Below, in pieces: positions 46,320-53,970 of a stretch of 64,000 nt of DNA (position 1 is the stretch's first letter; each line of letters opens with the position of its first letter). The stretch lies in NCBI GenBank assembly GCA_964494985.1, contig CAZBUB010000003.1, forward strand, positions 33,311 through 97,310, written 5' to 3'. A program made the translations under genes and the position numbers. Below the pieces are notes generated by a model. The model was given only the letters and a program-made list of their open reading frames with translations, was not told where the DNA came from and did not search any database. This DNA is from CAZBUB01 sp964494985. GTDB lineage: Bacteria > Desulfobacterota > Desulfovibrionia > Desulfovibrionales > Desulfothermaceae.

Positions 46320-47569
46320 TGGGCCTGACCTCCTGTCATTTGGTCGGACTTCTGGCTTGCAGAATCCTTGGAGTCAGACCCTGGTTCTGGGTCCCAATCC
46401 TGGGACATTTCCTCCTGGATATTCACCCTGGAGCCATCCTCCAGCTGCATGTGTCCGGCAGCAATTACAATCTCCCCTGGCTTTAGACCCTCTTGGATCT
46501 CCACCAGACCTGGCTTGCGCATCCCGGTTTTGACCTCCCTGCCATGGACTCTTTTCTTGTCCTGGTCCAGCACATAGACCATATATCCTTCCCTGGTGGA
46601 GACTAGGGCGATTTCAGGAATCACCGGCAGATCTTCCCTGGTCTGCAGAACCAAGGTGGCTGTGGCAAAAGTGCCAGGCTTCAGCCTATGCTCAGGATTA
46701 TCAATGAGGGCTCGAACCTTGAGCTTCCTGGTACTGGCCTGAACCGTAGGGCTGACAAAGTTGACCTCCCCTTGGAAGACCTGTTCTGAATATGCTGCGA
46801 CCCGAACCCGGACCTCCTGTCCTGACTCAACTCTTCCGGAGTACTTCTCAGGTACAAAGAAGGCTATCTCCAAGGGGTCAGTAGCATAGAGCGTGGCCAG
46901 GGGCTCGCCTACGGAGACAAAGGTGCCCGGATCTACTTCGCTCTCGGAGATGAATCCAGACAAAGGGGAGTGGATTGCAGTATCCTGCAGCTCCAGCCGG
47001 GCCAACTCCACCTCGGATTCCAATCTGTCGACAGTGGCTGCGGCTGCCTCCAGCTCAGCCTGGGCCTGGTCGTATCTCTCTTCCGAGACCATGTCCTGCT
47101 GTCGCAGCAAGGACAGCCTTTGGTGGGTGATTCTGGCATTCTTGAGCCTGGCCCGGGCTTCCTCCAGGGCAGCTTCCTGGGCCAGGAGCCTGCGGGAGAG
47201 CTTTTTGCGCTCTATCTCGAAAAGGAGCTCCCCTTCAGGCACGAAACCCCCTTCCTGGAAGTGCACTTCTTGGATTTTTCCGGCTACCTCGGGCCTTAGA
47301 CGCACTGTTTTTTTAGGCCGCAGGGTGCCCACACCTTGCACCGCAACCTCCAGGCTCCTGGTGACTACTGGCGCAGTGCGCACACTCTGGGCAGGTTGCT
47401 CTCGTTCTTGCTGGGCATCTTCCTGTTGCAGGGTTTGCTGATAATAGAAATATCCTCCCAGGGCCAGGACCAGGAGCAGAAATGTCCAGGGGCCAAGGAG
47501 CCTGCGCATAACTCCTTTTTTCTGGCGTGTTGACTGGCTCTGTTCAGAACTTTTGCTTTCAGGGGGCAT
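46316..47569 (-). CDS. RND efflux periplasmic adaptor (membrane fusion protein)
   Basis: 417 residues. One N-terminal helix lies near 27-45 (PWTFLLLVLALGGYFYY). The lipoyl/barrel-sandwich domain is interrupted by a helical hairpin: VRLRPEVAGKIQEVHFQEGGFV, coiled coil about 118-195, then AIHSPLSGFISESEVDPGTFV. A beta-barrel and a membrane-proximal domain follow (GLKPGEIVIAAGHMQLEDG). It bridges the inner-membrane pump and the outer-membrane channel. The hydrophilic, acidic C-terminal tail of about 25 residues is likely disordered. Confidence 0.95.
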   Translation of the reverse strand: MPPESKSSEQSQSTRQKKGVMRRLLGPWTFLLLVLALGGYFYYQQTLQQEDAQQEREQPAQSVRTAPVVTRSLEVAVQGVGTLRPKKTVRLRPEVAGKIQEVHFQEGGFVPEGELLFEIERKKLSRRLLAQEAALEEARARLKNARITHQRLSLLRQQDMVSEERYDQAQAELEAAAATVDRLESEVELARLELQDTAIHSPLSGFISESEVDPGTFVSVGEPLATLYATDPLEIAFFVPEKYSGRVESGQEVRVRVAAYSEQVFQGEVNFVSPTVQASTRKLKVRALIDNPEHRLKPGTFATATLVLQTREDLPVIPEIALVSTREGYMVYVLDQDKKRVHGREVKTGMRKPGLVEIQEGLKPGEIVIAAGHMQLEDGSRVNIQEEMSQDWDPEPGSDSKDSASQKSDQMTGGQAQ

Positions 47570-47621
47570 GTGGCTTTTCTCCTGCTTTTCTGGGCTGGAT
47601 GAGAATGTTTCGGATACTGCA

Positions 47622-47657
47622 GCGGTGATAAGGCAACCGTTCGTGCCTTATCATCGC
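47622..47657. repeat. Stable hairpin between tolC-like and adaptor genes
   Basis: GCGGTGATAAGGCA (47622-47635) pairs with TGCCTTATCATCGC (47644-47657) with one G-T pair and an 8-base loop. No T-run follows on either strand, so it is not a standard terminator. It may be a processing or attenuation site within the operon. Confidence 0.6.
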
Positions 47658-47690
47658 TGTGGTTGTCATAGTCGTTGTCGAGATGCATGA
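47652..47690. repeat. GTCGTN-rich dispersed repeat, half copy (class 2)
   Basis: Contains GTTGTCATAGTCGTTGTCGA followed by GATGCATGA, the same 3' end as the other class 2 copies. It lies in the gap between the tolC-like and adaptor genes and overlaps the 3' arm of the hairpin at 47622. Confidence 0.65.
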
Positions 47691-47706
47691 CCCGCTCCGC
47701 TCAGCT

Positions 47707-49089
47707 TCAGCTTTGTCCTTCCTCGCTCTGCACAAGCTCCTTTTCCAGGGTGCCCAGGGCGAATTGCAGGCGTATCAGATCCAGGTTGAGGCCGAATCTG
47801 GATTGGGCCAGACGACTCTGAGCCTCGCTGAATGCGGTCTGGGCGTCTATCAGGTCCACGGAAGTGGCCAGGCCCTGCTCGTACTGGGCCAGGACCTGTC
47901 TGTAGTTGCTCCTGGCTGCCTGGACCTCTTCCTCTAAATGCTGAACAATTTGTTCTCTGGTTTGGATATCCAAGTAGGCGCTGCGGACTTGAGTTTTGAC
48001 CTCCCTCTCCAAGCGGGCCAGGGAGACCCGGGACTGCCTCTTTTTGGATCTGGCCTGCTCCAGCTTAGCCTTGCGCTCCCCTCCGGTGAACAGGGGATAG
48101 GAAACCCGCACCGAGGCCTGCCAGTCATCTTTTTCATCCCCCTCGAAGATATCCTCTTCGTCTGTGCGGGAGTACTGGCCGTGCACGCTGAGCCTGGGGA
48201 AGAAGTCCGCACGCTGGACCTCTACTCCTTCTGCTTCTGCCTGCAGGGCTTTTCTTGCTTGGTCCAGGTCATGGCGCTGCTTTAAGCCGATCTGCTGCAG
48301 TTTTTGCATACCCTCTGCAGGCATCTGGGGCTTGTGGGATTGCAGCTGCCCTGGTGGCAGCTGGTCCAGCCCTATCTCCAGGGCCAGATCTTCCCGGGCG
48401 ATCTGCTGATCGTTTTTGGCCTGCTCTAGCTGTTCCCTGGCCTGGGCCACCAGGACCTTGGCCCGCAGCATATCCGTCTCTGTGGCCATGCCTGCTTCCA
48501 GAAGGGCCTGGGCCCGGTCCTGCTGTTGTCTGGCCCTTTTCAGGGAGTCCTGGGCGATCTCTATGGATCTGGTAGCCAACAGGACTTCATAGTATTTGGA
48601 GGCCACCTGGAAGAGCACTTGTTGGCTGTGGCGCAGATGGCCGGACCTAGCCCCTTCATAGTAGTGCTTTGCCAGGCGCCTGCCTGACCAGAGCTTGCCC
48701 ATCTGGTAGACGTGCTGATCCAGGCTCAGCGTGAGCATGTTGTACTTATCCGGGGTGCTGCTGTCCTTCATTTCTAGAGGTTGGCTAGGATCCCCTGTAG
48801 GTACGGGCTGGGAGCGCTCGAAGTCCTTTTGTCGCATGTGCTCAGCCCGGGCGCTTATCTGGGGATATAACTTAGAGGTGGCGATGTCCACATCCCCTTG
48901 GGCCTGCTGCAGGTCCTCCCTGGAGCTTTGGATCTGATCGCTGTGTTCCAGGGCCAGCTCAAAGGCCTGTTTCAGGCTAAGACTCTGCTCCTCAGCCAGG
49001 CCGGGGTGCGGGGCAAAGGCCAAAAGAGCGAGGCAGCTCAAGGAAAAGATGGTACTTTTTTTCATACGGCTTGGCATATTCTTATTCAC
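47707..49089 (-). CDS. TolC-family outer-membrane efflux channel
   Basis: 460 residues from a GTG at 49089 with GGAG upstream; an in-frame ATG eight codons in gives a tighter signal peptide (MKKSTIFSLSCLALLAFAP). The two-fold TolC repeat is visible: LSLKQAFELALEHSDQIQSS and a second half with long amphipathic helices (ATSVDLIDAQTAFSEAQSRL). It makes the outer-membrane exit duct for the RND pump. It starts inside the end of the tetR gene (8-base overlap), so regulator and pump are one operon. Confidence 0.94.
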   Translation of the reverse strand: MNKNMPSRMKKSTIFSLSCLALLAFAPHPGLAEEQSLSLKQAFELALEHSDQIQSSREDLQQAQGDVDIATSKLYPQISARAEHMRQKDFERSQPVPTGDPSQPLEMKDSSTPDKYNMLTLSLDQHVYQMGKLWSGRRLAKHYYEGARSGHLRHSQQVLFQVASKYYEVLLATRSIEIAQDSLKRARQQQDRAQALLEAGMATETDMLRAKVLVAQAREQLEQAKNDQQIAREDLALEIGLDQLPPGQLQSHKPQMPAEGMQKLQQIGLKQRHDLDQARKALQAEAEGVEVQRADFFPRLSVHGQYSRTDEEDIFEGDEKDDWQASVRVSYPLFTGGERKAKLEQARSKKRQSRVSLARLEREVKTQVRSAYLDIQTREQIVQHLEEEVQAARSNYRQVLAQYEQGLATSVDLIDAQTAFSEAQSRLAQSRFGLNLDLIRLQFALGTLEKELVQSEEGQS

Positions 49090-49678
49090 CTTTTCTCCTT
49101 GTCTGGGCTGTGATGCCTTGCAAAAAGATATCCAGCATCAGGGGGCCGTAGATCTGACCAGGGTTTTGGATGTCATAGAGGATGGCGGATTTGAGCATGG
49201 ACCAGATAAAGCCCTGGAACAAAAAGGCCAGTTGATCAGGATCCAGCTGTCTGAATTCGCCCTGCTCCATACCTCTGGCAAAGAACTCTTGGAACCTGTC
49301 CTTGACTCGGATCACCTCTGCAGCCAGCTCATCCCGGCTCAGGCCGCTGATCTGCATGCCCTCCATAACCACGATCTCCACGATCTCCCTGGAGTGCTGG
49401 AAAAAGGAGAAGTGGATGTCCAACATTTCCTGCAGGGCCTGACTGGGGCTTTTGATTTGACTGCAGGCCTGCTCTATCTGCTTTTCCAGCTGGCGCACAG
49501 CCCAGGTAGTCAGGGAGTTGAACAGAGCCTCCTTGTTGCCGAACCTGCGGTACACTGTGCCTTTGCCTACCCCGGCCCTGCTGGCTATGTCCGAGACCAC
49601 GGTTTTATGGAAGCCGTTCTTAGCGAATTCCGCCTGGGCGGCCTGGAGGATCCTTTCTTCTATCTGGTTTTGCTGCAT
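49082..49678 (-). CDS. TetR/AcrR family repressor of the RND efflux operon
   Basis: 198 residues. The helix-turn-helix is near 20-48 (FHKTVVSDIASRAGVGKGTVYRRF), and the C-terminal domain is of the AcrR/AefR sort. It is the first gene of the efflux operon. A palindromic site lies 25 bases upstream of its ATG, so simple autorepression released by a pump substrate is the likely mode. Divergent from hrcA. Confidence 0.93.
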   Translation of the reverse strand: MQQNQIEERILQAAQAEFAKNGFHKTVVSDIASRAGVGKGTVYRRFGNKEALFNSLTTWAVRQLEKQIEQACSQIKSPSQALQEMLDIHFSFFQHSREIVEIVVMEGMQISGLSRDELAAEVIRVKDRFQEFFARGMEQGEFRQLDPDQLAFLFQGFIWSMLKSAILYDIQNPGQIYGPLMLDIFLQGITAQTRRKGE

Positions 49679-49702
49679 ATGCTAAATGAGGTTAGCTATA
49701 GA

Positions 49703-49716
49703 ACGGACTGGTCCGT
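49703..49716. promoter_or_regulatory. Candidate operator for the efflux TetR regulator
   Basis: ACGGAC-TG-GTCCGT is a perfect 6+6 palindrome, extended in part by CCGG on the right. It lies 25 bases upstream of the tetR ATG, in the region where the leader or promoter of the efflux operon must be. Confidence 0.55.
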
Positions 49717-49790
49717 CCGGAAAAAAGTATATCTTGCATTCTCGTCCAGGGACTGTCAAGGTATTATGTATGCTAAGAGTTTTGCTTGCC

Positions 49791-49819
49791 TTGACAAGCT
49801 TTATGAGACTTGCTACAGA
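49791..49819 (+). promoter_or_regulatory. Sigma-70 promoter for hrcA
   Basis: TTGACA (49791-49796), 17-base spacer, TACAGA (49814-49819). The CIRCE operator begins three bases downstream and would cover the transcription start. Confidence 0.6.
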
Positions 49820-49821
49820 AT

Positions 49822-49848
49822 TTAGCACTCTTAAGTATAGAGTGCTAA
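49822..49848. promoter_or_regulatory. CIRCE element (HrcA operator)
   Basis: TTAGCACTC (49822-49830), nine bases, GAGTGCTAA (49840-49848): an exact match to the CIRCE consensus. It sits between the promoter and the hrcA start, so HrcA represses its own operon until heat or unfolded protein removes it. Confidence 0.95.
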
Positions 49849-49860
49849 AAAGGGATGTTT

Positions 49861-50895
49861 ATGTCTTTGAATTCCAGGGAAATTGATGTTATTAACATCA
49901 TTGTCCAGGTCTATATCCAGCATGCTGGGCCTGTGGGCTCCAGATATGTGGCCAAGCATTCTCAAATGGGCCTTAGCCCTGCCAGCATGCGCAATATTAT
50001 GGCTGATCTCACAGATAAGGGCTATTTGACCCAGCCCTACACCTCTGCCGGAAGGATCCCCACCCAAAAGGCCTTTCGCTTTTATGTGGACTCCATGCTC
50101 AAGCCAGGCCCCTTAAGCAGGGAACAGCAAAAGAGCATCCGGGAATACCTGACCCAGGCTGGACTGCAGTTTTCAGACATCCTGGAGCAGACCTCCAAGC
50201 TGATCTCCTCCCAAGCCAGCCAGGTGGGCATGGCCGTGGCCCCACAAAAGGATCTGGTGCGCTGGCAACAGATCGATTTCGTGCTTCTCAGGCCGGGGTT
50301 GGTATTGGCTGTGTTGGTATTCCAGGGCGGAATCATCCAGAATAAGCTCCTCAACGTGGAGGAGAAGCTCACAGCAGACGACCTGGTCAAGTTTGGCAAT
50401 TACTTGAATGAAAGCTTCCAGGGCCGGACCATAATCGAGGTCAAGAAAAAGATCCTGGAGCAGATGCAGGAGGCCAGGAACCGTTTCAACGAGCTCTACT
50501 CCAAGGCCCTGCATCTGGCTCAGGACACCTTTAGTCAGGACAGCAAGCCCGAGATATTCCTGGAGGGCACTTTGCATGTTTTGGATAGGCTGGACAGCAA
50601 GGATCTGTCCAGCATGCGGGAGCTTTTGGAGTTTTTGGAGCAGCGCTCCGAGCTGCTGGGGCTCTTGGAGAAGATTTCCAAGAGCCGTGAGGGCTTGAGC
50701 ATTGTCTTTGGCACTGAGTTCTACGGCCCTGAGCTCGGGGAGTGGGGCTTGATCTCTTCCCCTTATCAGGTCCGGGGCCAGACATTGGGCATGGTGGGCA
50801 CTATAGGACCTATTCACATGGATTACTCCAGGCTGGTGCCCATGGTTGACTATATTGCAAAAATGCTTAGTGAAATCTTGGAGACTAGGTTCTAG
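49861..50895 (+). CDS. hrcA: Heat-inducible transcription repressor HrcA
   Basis: 344 residues from MSLNSREIDVINIIVQVYIQ. The ATG at 49861 is spaced six bases from AGGG; an ATG at 49855 touches that site and is less likely. The winged-helix N-terminus has GPVGSRYVAKHSQMGLSPAS and the GYLTQPYTSAGRIPTQ motif typical of HrcA. A GAF-like regulatory domain and dimer helices follow. It binds the CIRCE element directly upstream and needs GroEL for activity in known cases. grpE and dnaK follow in the same direction. Confidence 0.96.
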   Translation: MSLNSREIDVINIIVQVYIQHAGPVGSRYVAKHSQMGLSPASMRNIMADLTDKGYLTQPYTSAGRIPTQKAFRFYVDSMLKPGPLSREQQKSIREYLTQAGLQFSDILEQTSKLISSQASQVGMAVAPQKDLVRWQQIDFVLLRPGLVLAVLVFQGGIIQNKLLNVEEKLTADDLVKFGNYLNESFQGRTIIEVKKKILEQMQEARNRFNELYSKALHLAQDTFSQDSKPEIFLEGTLHVLDRLDSKDLSSMRELLEFLEQRSELLGLLEKISKSREGLSIVFGTEFYGPELGEWGLISSPYQVRGQTLGMVGTIGPIHMDYSRLVPMVDYIAKMLSEILETRF

Positions 50896-50933
50896 CCAGT
50901 CAGAACTTTCAGCTGATAACAGATAACATTTGT

Positions 50934-50962
50934 TTGACAAAGGGCTTGGAACTCTTATTAAT
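50934..50962 (+). promoter_or_regulatory. Possible second promoter upstream of grpE
   Basis: TTGACA (50934-50939), a 17-base spacer and ATTAAT (50957-50962). It would allow grpE-dnaK transcription independent of CIRCE. A fragment of the class 1 heptamer repeat (GATAACA twice, near 50914-50927) lies just before it. Confidence 0.4.
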
Positions 50963-51014
50963 CTAAGGGTGCCAAGCTCTCTTATATTAGAGTAAAATAA
51001 TGAGGAGCAGATAT

Positions 51015-51611
51015 ATGAGCAAGGATAAGGAATACACAGATCAGGAAGCCAAACAAACCCTGGAGCAGGAGGAAGACCTGCAGGAAGAGCAGGAGCAGGA
51101 ACAACCCGGAGAGGAGCTGAGCCAAGAAGAGCTAAGGCAGCTTTGCGAGCAAAGGGTATGCCCTGAGTGTCCGCAAAGGGCGGAGATGGACCAGGAAATG
51201 CTCCGGGTGCGTGCTGATGCGGAGAATTTCCGCAAGCGCATGTCCAAGGAAAAGGAGCAGTACTGCAAGTATGCCACAGAAGGCATCCTCGAGGATATTA
51301 TCCCTATTATCGATAACCTGGAGCTGGCTGTACAGCACGGTAAGAATGTGCAGGCCTGCCAGGATCTGGTGCAGGGCGTGGAGATGACCATCAAGATGTT
51401 TCTGGATACCTTGAAGAAGCACGGCCTGGAGCAGGTCCAAAGTCAGCAGGGTGACGATTTTGATCCTGCCTGGCACGAAGCCATGGCCCAGGAAGAGCGC
51501 TCTGATCTGGAAAACAATCAGGTATGTCAGGTTATGCAAACAGGGTATAGGATTAAAGACCGGCTGCTGAGGCCATCCAAGGTGGTAGTCAGCAAAAAGT
51601 GCGAAACTTAA
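51015..51611 (+). CDS. grpE: Nucleotide exchange factor GrpE
   Basis: 198 residues from MSKDKEYTDQEAK; GAGGAG is seven bases before 51015, so the earlier start at 51000 is rejected. An acidic, Gln/Glu-rich N-terminal coiled coil (about 10-60) precedes the GrpE core (RADAENFRKRMSKEKEQY, then ILEDIIPIIDNLELAV). The beta domain ends GYRIKDRLLRPSKVVVSK. It drives ADP release from DnaK and serves as a thermosensor. It lies between hrcA and dnaK, the usual order. Confidence 0.96.
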   Translation: MSKDKEYTDQEAKQTLEQEEDLQEEQEQEQPGEELSQEELRQLCEQRVCPECPQRAEMDQEMLRVRADAENFRKRMSKEKEQYCKYATEGILEDIIPIIDNLELAVQHGKNVQACQDLVQGVEMTIKMFLDTLKKHGLEQVQSQQGDDFDPAWHEAMAQEERSDLENNQVCQVMQTGYRIKDRLLRPSKVVVSKKCET

Positions 51612-51775
51612 GGCCAATCCCCCTTTACTTGGCTGCAAAAATTCTTAATTTAGAACCATGCCGGAAAAGGCCCAGGAGAGGGCAATTTTGTAAAGGTTGT
51701 TGAGGAGCAGTGATTCGGCATGGGCAATTATTATGTTCAATCTAAAAATTTCTTTGTTTCGAGGAGGAGATAGTT

Positions 51776-53707
51776 ATGGGTAAAATTATCGGCATAGACT
51801 TGGGTACCACCAACAGTTGCGTGTACGTCATGGAAGGCAAGGAGCCCAAATGCGTACCCAACCCTGAAGGTGGTCGTACTACGCCTTCTATAGTGGCTTT
51901 TACTGATAAGGAAAGGCTGGTGGGTGAGATGGCCAAGCGCCAGTCAGTAACCAATGCGGAGCGGACCATCCACTCCATCAAGAGGCTCATGGGCAGGGAC
52001 TATGATGCGCCTGAGCTCAAGAAATGGATCGAGCGCAGCCCCTACAAGATTGTGGCTGGCACTAACAATGATGCCTTTGTGGAAGTGGAAGGCAAGAAAT
52101 ATAGTCCCCCGGAGATCTCAGCCATGATCCTGCAAAAGCTCAAGCAGGACGCTGAGGAGTACTTGGGCGAGACCGTCAGCGAGGCGGTGATTACCGTGCC
52201 TGCCTACTTTAATGACAGCCAGAGGCAGGCCACCAAGGACGCCGGTCGGATAGCAGGCCTGGAAGTGAAGCGGATCATTAACGAGCCTACTGCTGCATCC
52301 CTGGCCTATGGCCTGGACAAAAAGGCCAATGAGAAGATTGCTGTCTTTGACCTGGGCGGGGGCACATTCGATATCTCCATTCTGGAAGTCGGAGACAATG
52401 TAGTGGAAGTCAAGGCCACCCACGGAGATACTTTCCTGGGCGGCGAGGACTTTGACCAGCTGGTGGTTAACGACCTGGTGGACCAGTTCAAGAAGGAAAA
52501 CGGCATTGATCTGAGCCAGGACCGTATGGCCCTGCAGCGCCTCAGGGAGGCCGCGGAAAAGGCCAAGCGGGAGCTGTCCTCCACTATGGAGACCGAGATC
52601 AATCTGCCCTTTATTACCGCGGACCAGAGCGGACCCAAGCATATGAACCTCAAGTTCACCAGGGCCAGGCTGGAATCCCTGACCGCAGAGCTTGTGGATC
52701 GCACCATGGGTCCCTGCAAACAGGCCTTGGAAGATGCTGGGCTGAAGACCTCAGAAATAAATGAGGTTATACTGGTAGGCGGCCAAACCAGAATGCCTCT
52801 GGTGCAGAAGAAGGTCCAGGAGTTCTTTGGCCGCGAGCCGCACAAGGGCGTGAACCCGGACGAAGTGGTGGCCATGGGCGCTGCCATCCAAGGCGGCATC
52901 CTGGGCGGAGATGTCAAGGACGTGCTGCTCTTGGACGTGACCCCCTTGTCTCTGGGTATTGAAACTATGGGCGGGGTGTTCACCAAGCTGATCGAGAAGA
53001 ACACCACCATTCCCACGCGCAAAAGCCAGGTCTTCACCACTGCGGCTGATAATCAGCCTTCCGTGTCCATCCATGTTCTGCAGGGTGAAAGGCCCATGGC
53101 AAACGATAACAAGAGCCTGGGCCGCTTCGACCTGGAAGGAATTCCGCCGGCACCCAGGGGCGTGCCCCAGATCGAGGTCACCTTTGACATAGACGCCAAC
53201 GGTCTGGTCAATGTCTCTGCCAAGGATCTGGGTACAGGCAAGCAGCAGTCCATCAGCATTCAACCCTCCAGCGGATTGAGCGAGGAAGAGATCGAGCGCA
53301 TGGTCAAGGAAGCTGAATCCCATGCTGAAGAGGACGAGAAGAAGAGGAAGCTCATCGAGGCCAGGAACCAGGCTGATACCCTGATCTACAGCACAGAGAA
53401 ATCCATGCGCGACCTGGGTGACAAGCTGGACAGTGCCCTTAAGAGCGACATAGAGAATAAGATCCAGGAGCTGAAGAAGGTCATGGAGGGTGAAGATGTG
53501 GAGGCCATCAAGAAGGCCAACGACGAGCTCTCCCAGGCCTCCCACAAGCTGGCTGAGCAGCTCTATCAGCAGCAAAGCCAGGCTGGTGGGGCCCAGGCCG
53601 GCGAAGGCGCAGCAGGTGCTGCTGGCGCAGAACAGCAGGCCCAGGGCGGATCCCAGCAGCAGGATGATGAAGATGTAGTGGACGCAGAGTACACAGAGCA
53701 GAAATAA
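51776..53707 (+). CDS. dnaK: Chaperone protein DnaK (Hsp70)
   Basis: 643 residues. The ATPase domain has GIDLGTTNSCVYVMEG at the start, VPAYFNDSQRQATKDAG and VFDLGGGTFDISILE, then VGGQTRMPLVQKKV. The substrate-binding domain follows with the LLLDVTPLSLGIET linker. The helical lid ends in a Gly/Gln/Ala-rich tail and the DAEYTE ending that contacts co-chaperones. GAGGAG is well placed before the ATG. A strong terminator follows. DnaJ is not in the window. Confidence 0.98.
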   Translation: MGKIIGIDLGTTNSCVYVMEGKEPKCVPNPEGGRTTPSIVAFTDKERLVGEMAKRQSVTNAERTIHSIKRLMGRDYDAPELKKWIERSPYKIVAGTNNDAFVEVEGKKYSPPEISAMILQKLKQDAEEYLGETVSEAVITVPAYFNDSQRQATKDAGRIAGLEVKRIINEPTAASLAYGLDKKANEKIAVFDLGGGTFDISILEVGDNVVEVKATHGDTFLGGEDFDQLVVNDLVDQFKKENGIDLSQDRMALQRLREAAEKAKRELSSTMETEINLPFITADQSGPKHMNLKFTRARLESLTAELVDRTMGPCKQALEDAGLKTSEINEVILVGGQTRMPLVQKKVQEFFGREPHKGVNPDEVVAMGAAIQGGILGGDVKDVLLLDVTPLSLGIETMGGVFTKLIEKNTTIPTRKSQVFTTAADNQPSVSIHVLQGERPMANDNKSLGRFDLEGIPPAPRGVPQIEVTFDIDANGLVNVSAKDLGTGKQQSISIQPSSGLSEEEIERMVKEAESHAEEDEKKRKLIEARNQADTLIYSTEKSMRDLGDKLDSALKSDIENKIQELKKVMEGEDVEAIKKANDELSQASHKLAEQLYQQQSQAGGAQAGEGAAGAAGAEQQAQGGSQQQDDEDVVDAEYTEQK

Positions 53708-53751
53708 GGTTCCCAGGCAGGTTGACATTTGGCTTCTGGCCTTTCAATATC

Positions 53752-53787
53752 AAGGCCTGGTCCACTTTGAAGTGGGCCAGGCCTTTT
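53752..53787 (+). terminator. Strong intrinsic terminator after dnaK
   Basis: AAGGCCTGGTCCACTT (53752-53767) pairs with AAGTGGGCCAGGCCTT (53770-53785), nearly perfect over 16 bp around a tiny loop, followed by TT. It marks the end of the hrcA-grpE-dnaK unit. Confidence 0.85.
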
Positions 53788-53840
53788 GCGTGCAGGCAGG
53801 AAATACTCTGAGCTGATTGAGCCCCCTTTGGGGGACTGAA

Positions 53841-53949
53841 ATCAGTTGTATCGACTGCGAACCACGACAGCGACAGCGAGGGGAAAGAGCCCTTGCAAAC
53901 TGTGAAGTCCTAGTCGTTGTCGTAATCGCAGTCGCAATCGACACCCATG
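53841..53949. repeat. GTCGTN-rich dispersed repeat, full intact copy (class 2)
   Basis: Left end ATCAGTTGTATCGACTGCGA, then ACGACAGCGACAGCGAGGGG and AAAG. The right half has GTCGTTGTCGTAATCGCAGT and ends TCGACACCCATGA. The halves are roughly inverted copies of each other, so the element may fold into a long hairpin. Its last bases contain the first possible ATG of the LppC gene. Confidence 0.75.
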
Positions 53950-53970
53950 ACACTTACCTTTATGCCAATA

